Assembly (NCBI GenBank): GCA_035943195.1
Contig: DASZCK010000335.1
Span: 1 to 5,476 of the forward strand
From: DAIDKA01 sp035943195
GTDB lineage: Bacteria; Pseudomonadota; Gammaproteobacteria; Steroidobacterales; Steroidobacteraceae
Direction of reading: 5' to 3'
DNA length: 5,476 nucleotides
Part shown: piece by piece, positions 1 through 4,498 of the stretch
Numbering within the stretch: position 1 is the first letter of the stretch
Layout of the letters: every line of letters starts with the position of its first letter
Notes under the pieces: generated by a model
Told to the model about the DNA's origin: nothing
Seen by the model: only the letters and a program-made list of their open reading frames with translations
The model's database searches: none
Program-made: the position numbers and the translations under genes

Positions 1-279
1 GTGTTCATGTTCACGGTGGTGACATTCTTCCTGGCGGAAATGGGCGATAAGACCCAAGTGGTGGCCGTGGCGCTGGCGGCCCGTTACCAGGAGCTGGTGC
101 AGGTGGTGCTCGGAACCACCCTGGGAATGATGCTGGTGAATGTCGCGACCGTGCTGTTCGCCGACCGCGCCGTGCGCTGGATACCGCTCAAGCTGGTGCG
201 CTTTCTCGCCGCGGCCATCTACACGGTTTTGGGAATCGCGACGCTCCTGGGCTATCAGGGAATGATGCCGGGCCGCTGA
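1..279 (+). CDS. GDT1/TMEM165 (UPF0016) family transporter, C-terminal half, 5' end outside window
   Basis: This is the C-terminal part of a small inner-membrane cation transporter of the UPF0016/GDT1 family, whose bacterial members export Mn2+ and whose eukaryotic members move Mn2+/Ca2+ in exchange for H+. The family hallmark E-phi-G-D-K-T-Q is visible as EMGDKTQ at residues 13-19 of the visible 92, on the first hydrophobic helix, followed by ALAARY. Two or three more hydrophobic helices follow (about 35-53, 66-85). Family members are usually about 190 residues with two such motifs; the form seen here resembles the second copy. I therefore read the window's first GTG as an internal valine codon, with the first repeat upstream of the window. 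A single-motif half-size protein starting at position 1 is possible but less likely. The stop at 277-279 faces the stop of the convergent ABC-F gene. Mn2+ as substrate is inferred from the family. Confidence 0.85.
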   Translation: MFMFTVVTFFLAEMGDKTQVVAVALAARYQELVQVVLGTTLGMMLVNVATVLFADRAVRWIPLKLVRFLAAAIYTVLGIATLLGYQGMMPGR

Positions 280-283
280 TGGC

Positions 284-2215
284 TCATTCAACCTCGTCCG
301 TCAGGGACTTCTGCAGCGCCTCCAATTCCTCCCCTTCGGCCAGCCACCGGGCCTCAACGCCTTCGGTGTCGCGGGCCAGCTGCGCCTGCCGTTCCAGGAG
401 TTCACGCAGCCGACCCTTGGCGCCCTCCGCATAGATGTCCGGAGCCGCCAGCGCCGCCTGCACCAGTTGTGTGTCCTGCGCCAATCCATCCATCTGCTTT
501 TCGAGGGCCGCGAGCCGCGCCCTGAGGGGACTTAGGGCGGCGCGGCGCAGCGCATCCTCGCGCCGCCGCTGGCGCCGGGCCTGCGCCGAGTCCGCCGGCT
601 CGACGGCGGGAGCCGCGGCGGCCACGAGTTCCGACGCCTGGCTTGTCAGCCATTGCGCGTAGTCTTCCAGATCACCGTCAAAGTCCTGAACGCGCCCGTC
701 GTGCACCACGTAGAGCTGGTCGGCGACGGTGCGCAGCAGGTGCCGATCGTGTGACACCAGCACCACGGCACCGGCGAAATCCTGCAACGCCACGGCCAGG
801 GCCTGGCGCATCTCCAGATCCAGGTGGTTGGTGGGTTCATCGAGCAGCAGCAGGTTGGGTCGCCGGAAGGTCACGACCGCCAGCATCAGGCGCGCCTTCT
901 CGCCCCCGGAAAAAGGCGCCACGGGTTCGAAGACGCGATCCCCGGTGAAGCCGAAGCCGGCCAGAAAATCCCGCAGCTCCTGCTCGCTGGCGCACGTCGC
1001 GAGCGCCCCGCCCAGCCGTTTCAGATTGCCAAGCGCGCTATCGTCTATCTGCAGCTGCTCGAGCTGATGTTGGGCGAAATACCCAAGCGCAAGATCGCGC
1101 GCCTCGGTGCGCGCTCCCGAGAGGGCCGCGAGTTCACCGGCGAGCAGCTTCATGAGCGTGGACTTGCCCGCGCCATTGCGACCCAAGAGCGCGATGCGGT
1201 CTCCCGGCGCGAGCGTGAGGTTCACACCCTTTAGCATGACGCGCCCGCCATAGCCCGCCGATTGGTCTTCCACGGCCAGCAGCGGCTGCGGCAACTTCTC
1301 CGGCGAGGCGAATTCAAATTCAAACGGTGAATCCACGTGCGCCGGGGCGATGCGCTGCATCCGTTCCAGCGCCTTCAGCCGGCTCTGCGCCTGGCGCGCC
1401 TTGGTAGCCTGCGCACGGAAGCGCTCCACAAACGACTCCATGTGCCGGATCTGCTGCTGCTGGCGGGTGTACAGCGCGGACTGCTCGGCCAATTCCGCCG
1501 CGCGCTGCTCCTCGAACGAAGAATAGTTGCCGCGATAGGCGCGGGCCCTGGCGTGTTCGATATTGACCACTCGGTTCACGATTCGATCCAGGAACTCGCG
1601 ATCATGGGCGATCAGCAGCAAGGTTCCCGGGTACTCGATCAGCCAGCGTTCCAGCCACAGAATCGCATCCAGGTCGAGGTGATTGGTGGGTTCGTCCAGC
1701 AGTAGCAGGTCCGATCGACACATCAGGGCCTGGGCGACATTGAGCCGCACCCGCCAGCCGCCGGAGAAGGCGCGCACTGGGCGCGTCTCATCGGCGCTGA
1801 CAAAGCCCAGGCCGTGCATGAGTCGCCCGGCGCGGCTGCGTGCATCGTAGCCACCCATCGCAGCATACCGGCCATGCAGTTCACCGATGCCGACGCCGTC
1901 ATCGCAGGATTCGGCGGCCGCGATATCCCGCTCCAGCATCCTCAGCTCCGCATCACCATCGAGGATGAATTCGATTGCGGCCTGGTCGCTTGCCATCAGT
2001 TCCTGGGACACGTGGGCGACGGCCAGGCCCGCGGGCATGTCGAAGCTGCCGGAGTCAGGGTGCAGATCGCCGCGGACCAGGGACAGCAAGCTGGATTTGC
2101 CACTGCCATTTTCGCCGCTGATCCCGACCTTTTCGCCGCGGAACAGCCCGAAGGTGGCAGCGGCGAACAGCACCCGCGGCCCGCGCCGCAGGGTCACATC
2201 GGTGAAATTCAGCAT
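284..2215 (-). CDS. yheS: ABC-F ATPase, YheS type (ribosome-associated)
   Basis: Soluble twin-cassette ATPase of the ABC-F family, which bind the ribosomal E site and adjust translation instead of moving solutes. The 643 residues match E. coli YheS (about 637) in length and, from memory, in sequence from the first residues (MLNFTDVTLRRGPRVLF) onward. Cassette 1: Walker A GENGSGKS at 34-41, signature SGGWR at 151-155, Walker B LLLLDE at 170-175 with catalytic E175, switch histidine H204. A charged linker with the TKARQAQSR motif lies at about 225-310. Cassette 2: Walker A GRNGAGKS at 345-352, signature FSGGEKAR at 435-442, Walker B LLLLDE at 455-460 with E460, H489. No transmembrane segments are seen. 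A highly charged, probably coiled-coil C-terminal extension fills about 540-640. Both catalytic glutamates are present, so both sites look active. The start fits the family, and an in-frame stop at 2228-2230 excludes anything much longer. The only SD-like GGAG sits one base from the ATG. Uup is a less likely alternative. Confidence 0.95.
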   Translation of the reverse strand: MLNFTDVTLRRGPRVLFAAATFGLFRGEKVGISGENGSGKSSLLSLVRGDLHPDSGSFDMPAGLAVAHVSQELMASDQAAIEFILDGDAELRMLERDIAAAESCDDGVGIGELHGRYAAMGGYDARSRAGRLMHGLGFVSADETRPVRAFSGGWRVRLNVAQALMCRSDLLLLDEPTNHLDLDAILWLERWLIEYPGTLLLIAHDREFLDRIVNRVVNIEHARARAYRGNYSSFEEQRAAELAEQSALYTRQQQQIRHMESFVERFRAQATKARQAQSRLKALERMQRIAPAHVDSPFEFEFASPEKLPQPLLAVEDQSAGYGGRVMLKGVNLTLAPGDRIALLGRNGAGKSTLMKLLAGELAALSGARTEARDLALGYFAQHQLEQLQIDDSALGNLKRLGGALATCASEQELRDFLAGFGFTGDRVFEPVAPFSGGEKARLMLAVVTFRRPNLLLLDEPTNHLDLEMRQALAVALQDFAGAVVLVSHDRHLLRTVADQLYVVHDGRVQDFDGDLEDYAQWLTSQASELVAAAAPAVEPADSAQARRQRRREDALRRAALSPLRARLAALEKQMDGLAQDTQLVQAALAAPDIYAEGAKGRLRELLERQAQLARDTEGVEARWLAEGEELEALQKSLTDEVE

Positions 2216-2334
2216 GCTCCGGCAAGGTCACTCGACAGATGGGCCGGCAAGGCTAGCGGCGGCAGCCCGGAGCTGCAATGCCTGCGCATCGCAGACAATT
2301 TTGCGCATAATGGCGCGCACCAACGGGAGTCCGC
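2216..2334. other. Divergent intergenic region between yheS and the small membrane protein gene
   Basis: This 119-bp gap separates two divergently transcribed genes and must hold both of their promoters unless one is internal. On the minus strand only a poor candidate is visible: a TTGCAG-like -35 and a TAGCCT-like -10 with 17-bp spacing, reading toward yheS. The plus-strand candidate is listed separately. The heptamer TGCGCAT occurs twice, at 2283-2289 and 2302-2308, 19 bp apart. No RNA gene or terminator-like structure is evident. Confidence 0.5.
2283..2311 (+). promoter_or_regulatory. Weak candidate sigma-70 promoter for the small membrane protein gene
   Basis: CATAAT at 2306-2311 matches the -10 consensus at five of six positions. 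With a 17-bp spacer the -35 would be TGCGCA at 2283-2288, which matches only three of six. Transcription would start near 2318, about 17 bases before the ATG at 2335, leaving room for the GGGAG ribosome site. The weak -35 means this is only a suggestion. Confidence 0.3.
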
Positions 2335-2901
2335 ATGATAGACGCCAGCAATCTGCCCAAAATCGCCGCCGTAACCGCGATCGTCGCCTTCGGCGTTTAT
2401 CGACGCGTGCGCCGCAACATCGGCCGCCAGCTGCTCACCGCTGCGCGGCAGTATGTACGCATGGGACTGTTTACGGTTCTATGCCTGGCGCTGACTTTTG
2501 TGCGTCCATTGCAACCTGCCGCAGTGGCGTACATCGCCAGCGGCCTGCTTGTCGGCGCTGCAATCGGCTGGTTTGCGCTGCGGCACACGGAATTTGCCGC
2601 CACGCCAGAGGGTTACTTCTACACGCCGCACCTGTACATCGGCCTTGCGATCACCGCTCTGTTCATCGGGCGACTGCTCTATCGTGTGGTTCTGGTCTAC
2701 GGCAGGGTGGCCGATGCCGCCCCGGGTACCGTTCCGACAGCGGACAACAACCCGTTGACCCTGGGCATTCTGTTTCTGACCGCCAGCTACTACATCGTCT
2801 ATTGCACAGGTCTGTTGCGTTGGTTGCGCAATGCCCAGCAGACGGCCGGTGATAAACTTTCATCAGGCGCGCCGGATGGCGCATCATCCACGTCCGTTTG
2901 A
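2335..2901 (+). CDS. Small multi-pass membrane protein of unknown function, possibly CcdC/DUF1453-like
   Basis: A 188-residue protein that I do not recognise with certainty. Five hydrophobic segments are visible at about 8-22, 42-57, 62-80, 99-121 and 140-160, so it is very probably an inner-membrane protein. The first helix is followed by a strongly basic stretch, YRRVRRNIGRQ (22-32), suggesting that loop faces the cytoplasm. Another conspicuous block is YFYTPHLYIGLAITALF (94-110), ending in GRLLYR. The C-terminal 25 residues are polar and low in complexity. The layout (basic patch after helix 1, Tyr/Pro-rich entry to helix 4) recalls CcdC-like DUF1453 membrane proteins, but this is from memory and tentative. 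The start is supported by GGGAG at 2325-2329, five bases before the ATG. The exported peroxiredoxin gene begins 20 bp after the stop on the same strand, so the two may be co-transcribed. No catalytic motif is evident. Confidence 0.8.
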   Translation: MIDASNLPKIAAVTAIVAFGVYRRVRRNIGRQLLTAARQYVRMGLFTVLCLALTFVRPLQPAAVAYIASGLLVGAAIGWFALRHTEFAATPEGYFYTPHLYIGLAITALFIGRLLYRVVLVYGRVADAAPGTVPTADNNPLTLGILFLTASYYIVYCTGLLRWLRNAQQTAGDKLSSGAPDGASSTSV

Positions 2902-2910
2902 TCCACTTGA

Positions 2911-2916
2911 GGGGAG
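2911..2916 (+). promoter_or_regulatory. Ribosome binding site fixing the peroxiredoxin start
   Basis: GGGGAG (within TTGAGGGGAGATACC) lies five bases before the ATG at 2922. It is the strongest Shine-Dalgarno sequence in the window. It favours the ATG at 2922 over the in-frame TTG at 2898, which would place this site inside the coding region. Confidence 0.8.
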
Positions 2917-2921
2917 ATACC

Positions 2922-3515
2922 ATGAATCGCTCGTTGCTGGCTGGTCTGCTGTCCTGCGCGGTAAGCGCCCAAGCCCTGGCTGCGCTGCCCGCTGGCACCG
3001 CGGCTCCCACGTTCAAGACCCAGGCGTCATTGGCTGGCAAGGAATTCACGTACGATCTGAGCAAGGCACTGAAGAAGGGTCCGGTGGTCGTGTACTTCTA
3101 TCCGGGAGCCTTCACCGGCGGCTGCAACATCCAGGCGCATACCTTTGCCGAGAACATGGATAAGTTCAAAGGAGCTGGCGCGACCGTGATCGGCGTCTCT
3201 CTGGACAAGATCAAGACGCTCGATGAGTTTTCCTCTGATCCGAACTACTGCGCCGGCAAGCTGCCGGTGGCTTCGGATGCCGATGGCAAGATTGCTGCGA
3301 GCTACGAGCTCAAGATCAGCAAGCTGCCGGAGGGCAAGCAGATCCCGAACACCAAGGGCAACATCATCGATCACGATTTTGCCGAGCGCACGACCTTCAT
3401 CGTGACCAAGGACGGCAAGATCGCGGCCACCGTGGGTGGCGTCAAGCCCGATGAGAATGTGATGAAGTCGCTGGAGATCGTGCAGAATCTGGCGGCCGGC
3501 AAGCCCGTCGGCTGA
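2922..3515 (+). CDS. Exported peroxiredoxin (AhpC/TSA-BCP-like thioredoxin fold)
   Basis: Thiol peroxidase that would reduce H2O2 or organic peroxides, apparently in the periplasm. The 197-residue product begins with a signal peptide: MNRS, a hydrophobic core LLAGLLSCAVSAQALA, and a likely cut after ALA at residue 20. The mature part opens with the usual peroxiredoxin entry PAGTAAPTF, then strand VVVYFYPGAFTGGC. Here P61, T65 and C68 form the Pxx(x)TxxC active site, with C68 the peroxidatic cysteine. R156 in the ERTTFIVTKDGKI block fits the conserved arginine that activates it. C110 (in DPNYCAGKLPV) is the only other cysteine in the mature chain and is a candidate resolving cysteine, giving an atypical 2-Cys or a 1-Cys enzyme. 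The start follows a strong ribosome site. The stop is followed by palindromic repeats and a hairpin. C12 gives a weak LLSC lipobox, but it lies too close to the N terminus to be convincing. The reductant partner is unknown. Confidence 0.9.
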   Translation: MNRSLLAGLLSCAVSAQALAALPAGTAAPTFKTQASLAGKEFTYDLSKALKKGPVVVYFYPGAFTGGCNIQAHTFAENMDKFKGAGATVIGVSLDKIKTLDEFSSDPNYCAGKLPVASDADGKIAASYELKISKLPEGKQIPNTKGNIIDHDFAERTTFIVTKDGKIAATVGGVKPDENVMKSLEIVQNLAAGKPVG

Positions 3516-3547
3516 TGGCGATCTCAGCTGACTGACGGATCAGCTGA
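3511..3547 (+). repeat. Short palindromic repeat TCAGCTGA x2 / GCTGA x3 at 16-bp spacing
   Basis: The 8-bp perfect palindrome TCAGCTGA occurs at 3524-3531 and 3540-3547. GCTGA also begins at 3511, 3527 and 3543, exactly 16 bp apart; the first copy contains the peroxiredoxin stop codon. The intervening bases are poorly conserved. The two palindromes can pair with each other as an 8-bp stem with an 8-base loop, or each could be a protein-binding half of a tandem operator. No function can be assigned. Confidence 0.5.
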
Positions 3548-3560
3548 TTCGCAGTTGCAG

Positions 3561-3588
3561 GTCGCTCCCGGTTCAGGCCGGGAGCGAC
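3561..3588. terminator. Strong GC-rich hairpin between convergent genes, possible shared terminator
   Basis: The arm GTCGCTCCCGG (3561-3571) pairs perfectly with CCGGGAGCGAC (3578-3588), giving 11 base pairs around a six-base loop. It lies between the convergent peroxiredoxin and exonuclease genes and covers the last codons and stop of the latter. No T-run follows the stem on either strand (AAATCG on plus, CTGCAAC on minus). It is therefore not a textbook intrinsic terminator. It may act in both directions as a weak terminator or as a 3'-end-protecting structure. Confidence 0.55.
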
Positions 3589-4376
3589 AAATCGATGCTT
3601 ACGGGGCAATGGTCACTGCCCATGACACCCGGATGGATGTCAGCCTTCTTTACCGCTTCGCGAAGTGACTTCGACACCAGCACGTAGTCGATTCTCCATC
3701 CGACATTGCGCGCGCGGGAGTTGGCGAAATTGCTCCACCACGTGTAGTAGCCATTGCCCTGCTTGAACTTGCGGAACGTGTCCACGAAGCCCGCATCGAC
3801 GAAATTCTGGAAGCCCTCGCGCTCCTCGTCGGTGAAACCCTTTTTGCCCTTGTTCGGTCCCGGATTGGCGAGATCGAGTTCGGTGTGGGCCACGTTCAGA
3901 TCACCGCAGAAGATGACGGGCTTGCGCCCCTGCAGCTCCACGCAGTAGGCGAGGAAGGCTGGATCCCAGGCCTTGTGGCGCAGCGCGACCCGGCTCAGGT
4001 CGTCCTTGGCGTTCGGTGTGTACACCGTGACTACGAAGAATTTCGGATATTCGGCGGCGATGACGCGGCCTTCGTCGGAACTATCGCGCTCCAGTTCGTC
4101 GGCGAACTTATAGCGTTGGGCGAGCTGGTGCGGAAATCCGTTGATCACGGACAGGGGTTGCTGGCGCGAGAAGATCGCCGTGCCCGAATAGCCCTTCTTG
4201 GTCGCTGAATTCCAAAACTCGTGGTAGCCGGCGAGCTCGATCTCGACCTGGCCACGCTCCGCCTTGGTCTCCTGCAGGCACAGGATGTCCGGCTGGTGAT
4301 CGGCCAGAAACTTCTGAAAGCTGCCCTTCTTGAGCACCGCCCGAATGCCATTGACGTTCCAGGAATAGATCTTCAT
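3573..4376 (-). CDS. xth: Exodeoxyribonuclease III / AP endonuclease (ExoA-APE1 type)
   Basis: Mg2+-dependent DNA repair nuclease that cuts 5' to abasic sites and trims blocked 3' ends in base excision repair in the cytoplasm. The 267 residues contain the full exonuclease-endonuclease-phosphatase fold signature. Visible landmarks are WNVNGIRA with N7, LQETK with metal-binding E36, VTVYTPNA with Y119, CGDLNVAH with D159 and N161, GWRIDY with D230, and GSDHCPV with D255 and H256. GYSGTA (62-67), GFTDEERE and YYTWWS are also typical. The sequence resembles the ExoA/human APE1 subgroup more than E. coli XthA. A loop between about 81 and 101 appears longer than I remember for ExoA. I chose the ATG at 4374-4376 because family proteins begin with MKI..WNVNG. 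A GTG at 4421 would add 15 residues (MIKANCGTFFRRELR) with no counterpart in the family and no good ribosome site. The TGAG six bases before 4376 is also weak. Confidence 0.93.
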   Translation of the reverse strand: MKIYSWNVNGIRAVLKKGSFQKFLADHQPDILCLQETKAERGQVEIELAGYHEFWNSATKKGYSGTAIFSRQQPLSVINGFPHQLAQRYKFADELERDSSDEGRVIAAEYPKFFVVTVYTPNAKDDLSRVALRHKAWDPAFLAYCVELQGRKPVIFCGDLNVAHTELDLANPGPNKGKKGFTDEEREGFQNFVDAGFVDTFRKFKQGNGYYTWWSNFANSRARNVGWRIDYVLVSKSLREAVKKADIHPGVMGSDHCPVSIDLSLPA

Positions 4377-4440
4377 ACGCAACTCACGCCGGAAAAACGT
4401 CCCGCAGTTTGCCTTAATCACCGAGCAGGTGAGATTTCCA

Positions 4441-4468
4441 TTGACATACGGATGCGAATCATTATCAT
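4441..4468 (+). promoter_or_regulatory. Sigma-70 promoter of the siderophore receptor gene
   Basis: A perfect -35 hexamer TTGACA (4441-4446) is followed after 16 bp by TATCAT (4463-4468), which matches the -10 consensus at five of six positions. Transcription would begin around 4475, about 24 bases before the ATG at 4499. A second -10-like element, a perfect TATAAT, lies at 4477-4482, but the best -35 at a proper distance from it matches only two of six bases. The overlap with the Fur box is what iron-repressed promoters usually show. Confidence 0.75.
4448..4466 (+). promoter_or_regulatory. Fur box (iron-responsive operator)
   Basis: Aligned with the 19-bp consensus GATAATGATAATCATTATC, 13 positions match, including an unbroken 10-base right part AATCATTATC at 4457-4466. 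In the 7-1-7 model (TGATAATNATTATCA), positions 4453-4467 match at 12 of 14 informative bases. The site fills the spacer between the -35 and -10 hexamers and covers most of the -10, so Fe2+-loaded Fur would block RNA polymerase. The gene downstream encodes a siderophore receptor, the expected kind of target. Confidence 0.8.
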
Positions 4469-4498
4469 TTGCTTTCTATAATGCGATTGGTACGGCGA

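Larger units (their letters stand above)
4377..4498. other. Divergent intergenic region between xth and the siderophore receptor
   Basis: The 122 bp between the two divergent start codons are more AT-rich than the flanking genes. They contain the Fur box and the promoter for the receptor, annotated separately. I could not recognise a convincing -35/-10 pair reading toward xth. The Fur box begins about 70 bp from the xth start, so it could also influence that gene, but nothing in the sequence demands it. Confidence 0.6.

Noticed and set aside
1887..2852. Plus-strand open frame of 321 codons
   Set aside because: It runs antisense to the N-terminal third of yheS and then out of frame through the membrane protein gene. 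The translation is Arg/Ser/Ala-rich with no recognisable domain, as expected of a GC-rich shadow frame.
2824..2856. Promoter for the peroxiredoxin (TTGCGC ... GATAAA)
   Set aside because: The spacer is 21 bp and the -10 matches only four of six bases; not good enough to annotate.
2869..2882. Hairpin GCGCC-GGAT-GGCGC near the end of the membrane protein gene
   Set aside because: Only five base pairs, inside coding sequence and with no T-run, so not supported as a terminator or attenuator.
2922..2960. Lipoprotein signal (LLSC around C12) in the peroxiredoxin
   Set aside because: The cysteine is only 12 residues from the start, position -2 is Leu, and the hydrophobic core continues past it to a normal ALA cleavage site.
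2898..3515. Longer peroxiredoxin form beginning at TTG 2898
   Set aside because: It would place the strong GGGGAG ribosome site inside the gene and bury the signal peptide behind eight polar residues. It also overlaps the previous stop codon.
3573..4421. Longer exonuclease form beginning at GTG 4421
   Set aside because: The extra 15 residues are outside the family fold, and the ATG at 4376 gives the standard N terminus MKIYSWNVNG.
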